A program made the translations under genes and the position numbers. From Kumtagia sp963839725 (lineage in GTDB: Bacteria; Pseudomonadota; Alphaproteobacteria; Rhizobiales; Rhizobiaceae), in assembly GCA_963839725.1 (NCBI GenBank), contig CAWIWT010000001.1, forward strand, positions 310,001-374,000: a DNA stretch of 64,000 bases, read 5' to 3'. The notes below the pieces were generated by a model. The model made no database searches and was not told the DNA's origin. It saw only the letters and a program-made list of their open reading frames with translations. Positions 18,888-26,890 of the stretch are shown one piece after another (within the stretch, counting starts at the first letter, position 1; each line of letters starts with the position of its first letter).

Positions 18888-19044
18888 ATCCTCCCCTTGT
18901 GGGGAGGGCCGGTGAGCAATCTGAACGAAGTGATGATTGCGAGACAGGTGGGGGGTAATTGTGGGACCGCCTTCACCACCAACCCGCGAAAAATATCGCG
19001 CATTCTGCGCGACCTTCTCCGCGACCCTCCCCACAAGGGGGATG
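18888..19044. repeat. Paired palindromes between convergent genes
   Basis: Two copies of a short hairpin (CCTCCCC-TTGT-GGGGAGG type) face each other at 18888-18908 and 19025-19044, so the region is also an inverted repeat about 157 bases long. Such CCCCTTGTGGGG palindromes are common between genes in rhizobial genomes (general knowledge). They sit between the stop of the permease and the stop of dhaK, so they can fold on either strand and may serve as a bidirectional terminator. There is no long T-run, so termination is only a suggestion. Confidence 0.65.
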
Positions 19045-19056
19045 GTAATCCTGCGC

Positions 19057-20043
19057 TTACATCCCCCAGCGCAATGCAGCGGTGCGCACCGGAGAGTCCC
19101 ACAGACGGGCGGTCTCATCATCCAGCATCGACAGGGTGATCGAGCAGCCAGCCATATCGAGCGACGTGACATAGGAGCCGACCAGCGAGCGCACGACCGT
19201 CACGCCATGCTTTTCGAACAAACGCCGGGCGCTGTTGTACATCAGGTAAAGCTCCATCGCCGGCGTACCACCGAAGCCATTGACGAACAGCAAAGCATTG
19301 CCCTTCACGTCAGCGCCAAAGTCACCGGCGATTGCCGCGCAGATCTCCTCGGCGATCGCGTCGGCAGCCTTCAAAGTGTCACGGCGGCGGCCGGGCTCGC
19401 CATGAATGCCGACGCCGAACTCCATCTCGCCGTCGCCGATATCGAAGGTCGGCTTGCCGGCGGCTGGCACAGTGCAGGAGGTCAGCGCGACGCCCATGGA
19501 GCGCGTCGCCCGATTGACGCGGTCGCCAAGGGCTTTCAGCTCGGCTAGGCCTCTGCCCTCTTCCGCTGCCGCGCCGACGATCTTCTCGACCACCAGCGTG
19601 CCGGCAACGCCGCGCCGGCCGGTGGTGTAGAGCGAGTGCTCCACCGCCACATCGTCATTGGTGACGACTTGCATGACGCCCTCGGACATCTCGGCCGCCA
19701 TGTCGAAATTCATAACATCGCCCTCGTAGTTCTTGACGATGAACAGACAGCCGGCACCGGTATCGACCTCGGCGGCCGCCTCGATCATCTGATCGGGCGT
19801 AGGCGACGTGAAGACCTGGCCCGGACAGGCGGCATCGAGCATGCCGTGGCCGACCAGGCCTCCATGCAGCGGTTCGTGGCCAGAGCCGCCGCCGGAAATC
19901 AGCGCCACTTTGCCCGGTTTCAGCGTCTTGCGGCGAATGAATTTGTGACCGCCACCGAGCGCCAGAATATCGGCGTGCGCCGCGGCAAAGCCATGCAGGC
20001 TTTCCGCGAGAACGGTGTCGACGGCGTTGATGAATTTTTTCAT
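19057..20043 (-). CDS. dhaK: Dihydroxyacetone kinase, DhaK (substrate-binding) subunit
   Basis: 328 residues. The N-terminus has the substrate-binding loop ISGGGSGHEPLHGG, and GVGIHGEPGR contains the histidine that binds the ketose covalently as a hemiaminal. With DhaL and phosphorylated DhaM it transfers phosphate from PEP to dihydroxyacetone or a related short ketose. ATG at 20043 is chosen because GGGGAA lies 8 bases upstream; an in-frame start at 20058 has no such site. It is the last gene of the minus-strand operon that begins with the ABC transporter. Confidence 0.94.
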   Translation of the reverse strand: MKKFINAVDTVLAESLHGFAAAHADILALGGGHKFIRRKTLKPGKVALISGGGSGHEPLHGGLVGHGMLDAACPGQVFTSPTPDQMIEAAAEVDTGAGCLFIVKNYEGDVMNFDMAAEMSEGVMQVVTNDDVAVEHSLYTTGRRGVAGTLVVEKIVGAAAEEGRGLAELKALGDRVNRATRSMGVALTSCTVPAAGKPTFDIGDGEMEFGVGIHGEPGRRRDTLKAADAIAEEICAAIAGDFGADVKGNALLFVNGFGGTPAMELYLMYNSARRLFEKHGVTVVRSLVGSYVTSLDMAGCSITLSMLDDETARLWDSPVRTAALRWGM

Positions 20044-20067
20044 GGTCGGCTTCCCCAAGTGATTTTT

Positions 20068-20499
20068 TCAGCCATCCTTGCCGAGCAGACCGGCGATCCG
20101 CTGCACGAATTCGGCGATGGCGCGATCGAGGGCGCCGTTCTGCTTGTCGTCGCCCAGGTCCGGCACGGCGATCGACAGATGCCGGGTGCGACGAAACCCG
20201 TCCGGCAAGGGCGCCTTGCCGGGATGCGCACGCTCATAGGCGACGAGAAACCGGTCGCGCTCAGCCGGCGCGAAATGGCAGACGGTCATGATCGCCGGCA
20301 AATGCTTCGCCGGAATCGGTATGGAGTATGCCGGGCTGGTGATCTGCGTGACGAAGCTGCGGTTCTTGCCAAGTTCGTCGGCCAGCCGCTGACGGGTACC
20401 CGACGGGCGCTTGTCGATTACCGCACCAAGGATTGCCTTGTAGGCGCGGATCGCGTCCTCAACTTCGCCCGCCGGTGCCGCAATGTCCTGATCGCTCAT
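20068..20499 (-). CDS. HTH-like protein of the dha operon, function unknown
   Basis: 143 residues, not a member of any family I can name. Residues 32-56 (PSGTRQRLADELGKNRSFVTQITSP) look like a helix-turn-helix of the Cro/XRE type. The rest contains MTVCHFAPAERDRFLVAYERAHPG, reminiscent of a DNA-binding protein's C-terminal region. It lies between the enzyme I and dhaK genes, 9 bases after the former's stop and 24 bases before dhaK, so it is co-expressed with the kinase. It could be the operon's own regulator acting at the inverted repeat upstream of 29279, but this is only inference. Confidence 0.6.
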   Translation of the reverse strand: MSDQDIAAPAGEVEDAIRAYKAILGAVIDKRPSGTRQRLADELGKNRSFVTQITSPAYSIPIPAKHLPAIMTVCHFAPAERDRFLVAYERAHPGKAPLPDGFRRTRHLSIAVPDLGDDKQNGALDRAIAEFVQRIAGLLGKDG

Positions 20500-20508
20500 G
20501 ACACGGCC

Positions 20509-22272
20509 TTACAACGAGACGCCGGCGATTGCAGCCTTGGCAACGGCAAGCTGCGCCGGAACCACCGAAAGATCGCGCAATCCCGCCGTAAGCAGTGCCG
20601 GAATTGCCGCGGGGTCGCCGCCGGCATCGCCGCACAGGCTGACCGGAATGCCCTTTTCGCGCCCAAATGATGCGACCGAGCCGATCAGCCTCAGCACCGC
20701 CGGATTGGTCACCGCATTGAGCGCCGCCACCCGGCCATTGTCGCGCGCCGCAGCCATCACATATTGGGTCAGATCGTTGGAACCTATTGAGAAGAAGGCA
20801 ACCCCGGCAAACAACTCTGGGGCGATTGCGGCAGACGGCACCTCGACCATGATGCCGAGCGGCGGCATGGCATGCGCCACGCGTTTACGGGCCAGCGCTT
20901 CGGCTTCCTGCGAAAACAGCGCGGCGGCCTGCGCATACTCCTCCGGCACAGCGATCATCGGGAACATCACTTTGAGATTACCGTGCGGGGCGGCGCGCAG
21001 CAGCGCCCTGATCTGCACCCTAAAAATCTCGGGACGCGCCAACGACAGGCGGATACCGCGAAGACCAAGGAAGGGGTTCGTCTCTTCGACGGTCAGGCCG
21101 GGGACAGGTTTGTCGCCGCCGGCGTCGACAGTGCGGATCGTCACGGGCTTGCCGGAAGCCCATTCGAGCACCTTGCGGTAGGCCGCGTATTGCGTCTCCT
21201 CGTCCGGGAGCCCGCTCTCCTTGCCGAACAGAAACTCGGTTCGCATCAGCCCTACGCCGTCGCAATGGCCGATATCGATAAGATCGACGTCGGACGGATC
21301 AGCAATGTTCACCTGCACACGAACCGGCGTTCTGTCCTTGGTGGCCGCTGGGCGAGCGAGATAGGCCCGTGCCGTCTTCTGCCCCTCGCCAAAGGCGGTC
21401 GCCGCCTCACGGAATGCAGCCGCGGCGGATGCGTCCGCGTGGGTCGTCAGCATACCGTGCTCGGCATCGAGCAGTGCTGCCCCCTCGCAGCCATCGAGGT
21501 CATCGCCAAGGCCAACCACCATCGGTACGCCGCGCGCCCTTGCCAGCATGGCTACGTGACTGGCAGTGCTGCCACCTGACAGCGCAATACCACCGCCAGC
21601 GCTCCAGTTGGCCTGAAGAAAGAGTGTCGGGGTTATGTCATCACCGGCGAGGATCGCCCCCTCAGGAGCCAAAGCGCTCGCCTCGCCCGAGAGCGCCCGC
21701 AGCACCTGGTCGCGGATGTCGCGGAGGTCGGCGGCGCGGGCGCGGAAATAGTCCTCCTCGGAGACCTCATAGCCAGCGATTTCGTCTGCAAGAGTATCGC
21801 CCCAGGCGGCTCCCGCATTCGTCCCATCGGCAATCGCGGCGAAGGCCGGCCCAGTCAGCGCATCGTCCGAGAGCATGGCGATTTGAAACTCCAGCATGTC
21901 GGCTGCATCGCCGGACGCACCAGCGACGAGCGCGTTCAACGAGTCGATTGCTTCGGCGATGGCGTCCTCGAGGGCAGTGTTCTCGGCGGCCGGCGAACCC
22001 TTGGGAGCATAGTCCGCCTGATGCCGGCCGATTCGGTGGAGAACGCCTTCGGCATAGCCGGGAGAGGCTGGAATGCCCGATAGGACAGAAACAAGGTGCG
22101 GCGCGAGAGCAGCCCCCTCTGGCCTGCCGCCCATCTCCTCCTGAAGGCGGGAGCTCACATCCTTCTGCCCCGCCGCTCCATCGTCGCCGGTCGGCAGCGA
22201 GAGGGACGCAGGGTGATCTCCTCCCTTGAGGAGGAGATGGGCGGCAGGCCAGAGGGGGCTGCGAGACGGCAC
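20509..22272 (-). CDS. PEP-protein phosphotransferase (enzyme I) of the Dha system
   Basis: 587 residues from the GTG at 22272, which has AAGGGAG just upstream. The phospho-histidine domain carries the conserved GGSTASHVAMLARARGVPMV motif, and the C-terminal PEP-binding TIM barrel shows RTEFLF, EVPSAA and FSIGSNDLTQY, followed by SLCGDAGGDP around the catalytic Cys. It takes phosphate from PEP and passes it to HPr and then to DhaM. About residues 4-55 are encoded by a palindromic repeat and look unlike enzyme I; family similarity begins at LSGIPASPGYAEG. An alternative start is ATG 22134, also inside the repeat. In E. coli a truncated version of this domain is fused to DhaM; here it is a full-length separate protein. 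Confidence 0.92.
   Translation of the reverse strand: MPSRSPLWPAAHLLLKGGDHPASLSLPTGDDGAAGQKDVSSRLQEEMGGRPEGAALAPHLVSVLSGIPASPGYAEGVLHRIGRHQADYAPKGSPAAENTALEDAIAEAIDSLNALVAGASGDAADMLEFQIAMLSDDALTGPAFAAIADGTNAGAAWGDTLADEIAGYEVSEEDYFRARAADLRDIRDQVLRALSGEASALAPEGAILAGDDITPTLFLQANWSAGGGIALSGGSTASHVAMLARARGVPMVVGLGDDLDGCEGAALLDAEHGMLTTHADASAAAAFREAATAFGEGQKTARAYLARPAATKDRTPVRVQVNIADPSDVDLIDIGHCDGVGLMRTEFLFGKESGLPDEETQYAAYRKVLEWASGKPVTIRTVDAGGDKPVPGLTVEETNPFLGLRGIRLSLARPEIFRVQIRALLRAAPHGNLKVMFPMIAVPEEYAQAAALFSQEAEALARKRVAHAMPPLGIMVEVPSAAIAPELFAGVAFFSIGSNDLTQYVMAAARDNGRVAALNAVTNPAVLRLIGSVASFGREKGIPVSLCGDAGGDPAAIPALLTAGLRDLSVVPAQLAVAKAAIAGVSL
22109..22262. repeat. Palindromic repeat inside the 5' end of the enzyme I gene
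   Basis: Arms at 22109-22146 and 22224-22262 are inverted copies of each other with about one mismatch over 38 bases (core CCCCCTCTGGCCTGCCGCCC). The ~75-base centre has no clear symmetry. The sequence type is common as an intergenic repeat in Mesorhizobium-like genomes (general knowledge). Here it lies within the coding frame of enzyme I, keeps that frame open, and would be translated into about 50 residues, in the manner of Rickettsia palindromic elements. Confidence 0.75.
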
Positions 22273-22305
22273 GGGCTCTCCCTTAGTCAAAATCGCTGCA
22301 GCAAT

Positions 22306-22608
22306 TCACGCCGTCCGCGCATGAGCTTCACCCTCGTCGAAATCGCGCTCGACCAGCGCGGCCAGCGCCTCGACGGCTTCCGCAGCAGCATCGCCGCGCG
22401 CGCGCAGGTAAAGTTTCGTACCCCTCGGCGCCTTGGCGGCCATCACCTTGACGATGCTCTTTGCGTCGAACCATGGACCATCGGCGGACAAAGCAACCTC
22501 GACCTCCGCCGCGAATGTCTTGGCAAGTTTGGTGAACTTCACCGAAGGGCGGGCGTGGAGGCCAACCCCATGCGTGATCAGAACCGTGGCTTCCGCTGTT
22601 TTCGACAT
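22306..22608 (-). CDS. HPr-family phosphocarrier protein
   Basis: 100 residues. The active-site motif GVGLHARPS carries the phospho-accepting His18, and the KSIVKVMAAKAPRG segment sits where HPr has its regulatory serine and following helix. It relays phosphate from enzyme I to DhaM. It is a dedicated carrier because it lies between the dhaM-IIA and enzyme I genes, with 14 and 33 base gaps. Alphaproteobacteria usually keep a separate nitrogen-type NPr, so this one is probably specific to the ketose kinase. Confidence 0.92.
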   Translation of the reverse strand: MSKTAEATVLITHGVGLHARPSVKFTKLAKTFAAEVEVALSADGPWFDAKSIVKVMAAKAPRGTKLYLRARGDAAAEAVEALAALVERDFDEGEAHARTA

Positions 22609-22622
22609 AACGCTTCCCGTAC

Positions 22623-23012
22623 TCAGGCCGGCGACAATTCATGCGCGGTGGCAACGACATCCTTCAGCGGCGCGCCACTCGAGGCTTCGGTCGCCGCCAT
22701 GACGGCGCCCTCGACGATCGGCGCATTGCAGATCACGATTTTTTCAGAGCGCGGTTCGCCGATCATCTCGACCGCCATCTCGCTATTGGTCTCGGCGCCG
22801 CCGAGATCGACCAGAATAGCGACGCCGGCTTCCGACCAGGCCCTATCGATCGCTTCCATGATGGCACCGACCGATGTGCCAAGGCCGCCCTCGCCATTGC
22901 CCCCGCACCAGGCAAGCGGCACCTCGTCGCCAACCATCTGGCGAACCATGTCGGCCGTGCCTTCCGCCACCAGCGGCGAATGCGACACGATGACAATCCC
23001 GACATTACTCAT
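22623..23012 (-). CDS. dhaM: PTS-dependent dihydroxyacetone kinase phosphotransferase subunit DhaM (IIA domain)
   Basis: 129 residues, a single EIIA-Man-like domain. The phosphorylated histidine is His11 in IVIVSHSPLVAEG, and the NGEGGLGTS and LVDLGGAETN segments are characteristic of DhaM. It receives phosphate from HPr and passes it to ADP bound on DhaL. The frame is open further upstream, but ATG 23012 begins the conserved MSNVGIVIVSHS and lies 1 base after the dhaL stop. In E. coli DhaM is a three-domain fusion; here the HPr and enzyme I parts are separate genes just downstream. Confidence 0.92.
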   Translation of the reverse strand: MSNVGIVIVSHSPLVAEGTADMVRQMVGDEVPLAWCGGNGEGGLGTSVGAIMEAIDRAWSEAGVAILVDLGGAETNSEMAVEMIGEPRSEKIVICNAPIVEGAVMAATEASSGAPLKDVVATAHELSPA

Positions 23013-23013
23013 G

Positions 23014-23628
23014 TCAAAACTCTCCAACTGTCTCGGCAACGGCGCGAACCAGCAGCGCCGAGGACCGCGCGCCGGCATCCATGTGGCCGATGGATCGATC
23101 GCCAAGGAAGGATGCGCGGCCACGGATCGCCTTCAGCGGAACGGTTGCCTCTGCAGCCTTGTCGGCCACCGTTACGATCTCGCTGACCGGCGTGCCTTCG
23201 GCCAGCGCCGCCTGCACCGGATAGAGCACGTCCAGCATAGTCTTCTGTCCCGGCTGCGACTTTCCCCGCGCCGCTACCGCGTCGATCGCCTTTTTCAGCG
23301 CATCGGCCAATGTGGCGCGGGATAGGTCTGCGGGCCATTCCTTGCCAAACGTCATGAACAGAGTGCCATAGAGCGGGCCGGAAGCCCCACCGACCGTCAT
23401 CACCAGTTTAGTGCCGATGGCCTTCAAGGCGTCGGGCAGCGGCTTTGCGGCAATCGCATCGGCCTCGGCGCGAACAGCCTCGAAGCCGCGCTTCATGTTG
23501 AGGCCATGGTCTCCATCGCCAATCGCCTGGTCGAGCGCGGTGAGCTCATCCGCATGCGCGACAATAATGTCGGCCATCGCCACGATCAGTGCGTTCAAGT
23601 CGATCTTGTGCATCACCTCGATACCCAT
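23014..23628 (-). CDS. dhaL: Dihydroxyacetone kinase, DhaL (nucleotide-binding) subunit
   Basis: 204 residues from ATG 23628. The motif DQAIGDGDHGLNM supplies the aspartates that hold two magnesium ions and ADP, and GGASGPLYGT forms the phosphate-binding loop. ADP stays bound and acts as a coenzyme that is rephosphorylated by DhaM. The ATG overlaps the stop of the upstream ABC ATPase (TGATG), pointing to coupled translation; ATG 23613 is a second option. This places the kinase directly in the transporter operon. Confidence 0.93.
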   Translation of the reverse strand: MGIEVMHKIDLNALIVAMADIIVAHADELTALDQAIGDGDHGLNMKRGFEAVRAEADAIAAKPLPDALKAIGTKLVMTVGGASGPLYGTLFMTFGKEWPADLSRATLADALKKAIDAVAARGKSQPGQKTMLDVLYPVQAALAEGTPVSEIVTVADKAAEATVPLKAIRGRASFLGDRSIGHMDAGARSSALLVRAVAETVGEF

Positions 23629-24644
23629 CAACTCGGGATCCTGTTGCCGGCGCCGTCAAAAAAAAGCGGCGCGCGGTAGCGCACCGAAACCCTGTCGCCC
23701 TTCTGCAGCGGCGTGTCCGGATCGGTCAAGGTGACCAGCTTGCGGTCCTTGACGATCAAATGCAGGTGGTTCTGGTCTCCTAAATGCTCGATCCAGTCGA
23801 CACTGCCGTCAGCGTAGCCGTTGGACGCCTTCTCGATGGTAAGATGCTCGGTGCGGGCGCCGACCGTGGCGGTACCGTCCGGCGCGTCGGCGTCGGGCAG
23901 AAGGCCGCGCGGCAGGATGTTGATCGCCGGCTGGCCCAAGCGGGCAGCGACATGCAGATTGGCCGGCTCGGTATAGATTGTTCGCGGCGTGCCGATCTGC
24001 ACCAGCACGCCATCGGCCAGAATGCCAATTCGATCGGCCATGGTCATCGCCTCGATCTGGTCGTGAGTGACGTAGAGAACGGTCGCTCCGAGTTCGGTCT
24101 GGATGCGCTTAAGCTCCAGCCGCAAATCCGCGCGGAGCTTCGCATCGAGCGACGACAGCGGCTCGTCCATCAGGAAGATCGAGGGTTTGCGGACCAATGC
24201 CCGACCGATCGCGACGCGTTGCATCTCGCCGCCGGACAGTTTCGTCGAGCGGTTTTCCAACTTGTGATCGATGCGCACCAGCTTCGCCACATCGTGGACG
24301 CGCCGCCGCACCTCGTCATCGCTCATCTTGCGGGCGGGCGAGCGCAGCGGAAAGGCCAGATTGTCGTAGACCGAAAGATGCGGATAGAGCGAATATTGCT
24401 GGAAGACGAACGCCACGTCGCGCGCCGCTGGCTCCAGTTTCGTAACATCCCTGCCGCCGATGCTGATTGTCCCGGCATCAGGCTGATCCAGCCCGGCGAT
24501 GAGGCGCAAGGTCGTTGTCTTGCCGGCTCCTGTGGGACCGAGCAGGACGACGAACTCGCCGTCGGCTATGCGAAGATCGAGGTGGCTGACAGCCTCCTTG
24601 TCGCCGTAAGCCTTGCCTACGCCTTTGACCCATACATCAGCCAT
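23628..24644 (-). CDS. ABC transporter ATP-binding protein (MalK/UgpC type), second copy
   Basis: 338 residues with Walker A GPTGAGKTTTLR, signature LSGGEMQRVAIGRAL, Walker B IFLMDEPLSSLD, then a C-terminal regulatory OB-like domain as in MalK. It drives import through the two permeases upstream in the operon. The start at 24644 follows GGAG; upstream in-frame codons lie inside the previous gene. It overlaps the preceding ATPase gene by 8 bases. Two different ATPases in one operon suggest a heterodimer, as in rhizobial glycerol transporters. Confidence 0.93.
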   Translation of the reverse strand: MADVWVKGVGKAYGDKEAVSHLDLRIADGEFVVLLGPTGAGKTTTLRLIAGLDQPDAGTISIGGRDVTKLEPAARDVAFVFQQYSLYPHLSVYDNLAFPLRSPARKMSDDEVRRRVHDVAKLVRIDHKLENRSTKLSGGEMQRVAIGRALVRKPSIFLMDEPLSSLDAKLRADLRLELKRIQTELGATVLYVTHDQIEAMTMADRIGILADGVLVQIGTPRTIYTEPANLHVAARLGQPAINILPRGLLPDADAPDGTATVGARTEHLTIEKASNGYADGSVDWIEHLGDQNHLHLIVKDRKLVTLTDPDTPLQKGDRVSVRYRAPLFFDGAGNRIPS

Positions 24645-25734
24645 GCTGCGCTCCATCGTGAAGCACGGTGCGGATGGCGCGGCCGGACGATTTTTCGAAA
24701 AGCGACAGGCGCGCGGCATTGAGCGCGAGACCAACAGGCTCACCGACCGTCAAGCGAATGTCCGCCGGCACGCGCGCCTTGATCATTCCTTGCGCCGTCT
24801 CGATGGCGACGATCTGCGTGGTGCCGAGATATTCGGCGCCATAGACCGCGCCCCGCAGCTTCGAACTGCCGTCGAAGCGGATGTGTTCGGGCCGAATGCC
24901 CAGCGCCATATCGGCCGGAGCGACATCCTCTCGAATCTCCGGAACACCTACCTTTGCACCCTGGACGACGATCTCTCTCGCCCCTTTGTGCAGGCCACTC
25001 TCGAAACTCAGGAAGTTCATCGGCGGCGACCCGATGAAGTCGGCCACATACATGGTTGCCGGACGATCATAGATTTCCCGTGGCGTGCCGAACTGTTCTA
25101 TGATGCCATGGTTCATCACCGCGATCTTGTCGGCCATGGACATGGCTTCCATCTGGTCGTGGGTGACATAGACCGTGGTGGCGTGGATACGATTGTGCAG
25201 TTCGCGCAGTTCATGAACCATCAGATCGCGGAACTCGGTGTCGAGCGTTCCCAGCGGTTCGTCCATGAGGAAGCATTTCGGCCGGCGGACGATGGCGCGG
25301 CCGAGCGCCACGCGCTGGCGGTCACCACCCGCCAGACCCGACACGGATCTGTCGAGCAGATGGTCGATGCGCAGCAGCTTCGCGACTTCCTCGACCTGGG
25401 CGCGGATTTCAGATTTCGGCATGCCTTGCGCCAGCAACGGAAAACCTATGTTCTTGCGCACATTCATGTGCGGATAGAGCGCGAATAGCTGGAAGACGAA
25501 GGCGATGTCGCGCTCGCGGGCGCGGAGCTGCGAGACATCCTCGCCATCCAGGAGGATCTTGCCGCTGGTCGGCAGTTCTAGGCCTGCGATCATGCGCAAA
25601 GTCGTCGTCTTGCCGCAGCCGGAGGGCCCGAGCATGACGAAGAACTCGCCATCGCCGACGACAAAGTTCGAATTCTGGACCGCGGTGAACGATCCGAATT
25701 CCTTCCTGAGATTTTCCACCCGAATCTCAGCCAT
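24637..25734 (-). CDS. ABC transporter ATP-binding protein (MalK/UgpC type), first copy
   Basis: 365 residues. Walker A is GPSGCGKTTTLR and Walker B is CFLMDEPLGTLD. The signature reads LAGGDRQRVALGRAI, a variant of LSGGQ. The H-loop VTHDQMEAM is intact, and a MalK-like C-terminal domain follows. The ATG at 25734 starts the conserved MAEIRVENLRKEFG; the frame upstream lies in the small membrane protein gene. With the second ATPase it probably forms a heterodimeric motor in which this subunit's signature is slightly off-consensus. Confidence 0.93.
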   Translation of the reverse strand: MAEIRVENLRKEFGSFTAVQNSNFVVGDGEFFVMLGPSGCGKTTTLRMIAGLELPTSGKILLDGEDVSQLRARERDIAFVFQLFALYPHMNVRKNIGFPLLAQGMPKSEIRAQVEEVAKLLRIDHLLDRSVSGLAGGDRQRVALGRAIVRRPKCFLMDEPLGTLDTEFRDLMVHELRELHNRIHATTVYVTHDQMEAMSMADKIAVMNHGIIEQFGTPREIYDRPATMYVADFIGSPPMNFLSFESGLHKGAREIVVQGAKVGVPEIREDVAPADMALGIRPEHIRFDGSSKLRGAVYGAEYLGTTQIVAIETAQGMIKARVPADIRLTVGEPVGLALNAARLSLFEKSSGRAIRTVLHDGAQHG

Positions 25735-25738
25735 CGCC

Positions 25739-25945
25739 CTACTCCGGAAACTTCGAGACGACGATGAAAATGACCGTGCCGACAAGCATGGTGATGAACG
25801 ACCAGGTGTAGAGCATCAGCGCAAACGGCTGGAACAGCATCAGAAAGCCGATTGCGATGATCGCCGTCGCAATGTTTTCCATCAGGCCGCGCCGTAGGAA
25901 GACAGGCCAAGCGGATTTGCGTTTGGTGGGGGTTGCCGTGTTCAT
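25739..25945 (-). CDS. Small membrane protein of the sugar/polyol ABC transporter
   Basis: 68 residues starting MNTATPTKRKSAWPVF, with two hydrophobic segments (NIATAIIAIGFLMLFQPFALM and SFITMLVGTVIFIVV). It overlaps the end of the permease gene by 4 bases and lies 4 bases before the first ATPase gene, so it is clearly part of the operon. Rhizobial polyol transporters often carry a small membrane protein at this position, but I cannot assign it to a named family. It may stabilise the permease complex. Confidence 0.75.
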   Translation of the reverse strand: MNTATPTKRKSAWPVFLRRGLMENIATAIIAIGFLMLFQPFALMLYTWSFITMLVGTVIFIVVSKFPE

Positions 25946-26890
25946 TTGCGCACCGCCCCGAATGTTATGCCGCGCAGCAGGTGCTTGCGAAGCAGGATGG
26001 TGAAAACCAGGATCGGGACAAGGAAGACCGTCGTGCCCGCGGCTACCGCCGGCCAGTCCTGACCTCCTTCGCCGATGATCGTCGGAATGAAGGGCGGCGC
26101 TGTTTGCGCCGTGCCGGAGGTGAGCAGCGATGCGAAGGCGTATTCGTTCCAGGCGAAGATCAAACAGAAGATGGCGGTCGCGGCAATGCCGGTGGTCGCC
26201 TGCGGCAGCACCACCTTGCGGAACGCCTGAAGCCGCGTGTAGCCGTCGATCATCGCCGCTTCCTCGTATTCGCGCGGGATCTCGTCGATGAAGCCCTTGA
26301 GCAGCCAGACGGCGAGCGACACATTCACTGCCGTGTAGAGCAGGATCATGCCAAGCGCGGTGTCGGACAGGCCAAGCTCGCGGTACATCAGGTAGATTGG
26401 GATGGCGACGGCGATCGGCGGCATCATGCGCGTCGACAGGATGAAGAACAGCAGATCGTCGGCGAGCGGCACCTTGAAGCGTGAAAAGCCATAGGCAGCG
26501 AGCGTGCCGAGAAACACAGCACAAAACGTCGAGCCGAAAGCGATGATCAGCGAGTTGACGAATCGCGGCAGGAAATTGGACGGGCCGGCAATGACCATGT
26601 TGCGCTTGCGCGTGGTCTCGTCGCAGAAACTCGTCGCCGGGGGCAGGGAGTTTATGTAATCCGGCGTCTGCCGCGTACGCGTGGTGAACAGGTTGCAGTA
26701 GCCTTCGATGCTCGGCTCGAACAGGATCTTGGGCGGATAGGCGATCGAGTTCTGGCGGCGTCTTGAAGCTGGTCGCGATGATCCAGAACAGCGGGATCAT
26801 CGAGATGACGGCGTAGACGATCACGATGCCGCCGGCGACGCGCTTTGACGCCTGGCTGGGTTCGATGACGGAATGGGCGGCTGCGCTCAT
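25942..26890 (-). pseudogene. ABC transporter permease (MalG-like), frameshifted
   Basis: The N-terminus reads from ATG 26890 (helix GGIVIVYAVISMIPLFWIIA, then TSFKTPP), and the rest continues in another frame from SIAYPPKILFEP to the stop at 25942. The second part has the permease helices and the EAA loop EEAAMIDGYTRLQAFRKVVLP. One extra base lies near 26749-26753; removing one A of the GAAC there restores TPPDSIAYPP, a normal sequence for this family. If genuine, the importer lacks a full second permease; a sequencing error is equally possible. It overlaps the upstream permease (ATGA) and the small membrane gene. Confidence 0.85.

Noticed and set aside
19636..20670. Plus-strand open frame of 344 codons across dhaK and its neighbour
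   Set aside because: It lies opposite well-supported dha genes and has no recognisable domain.
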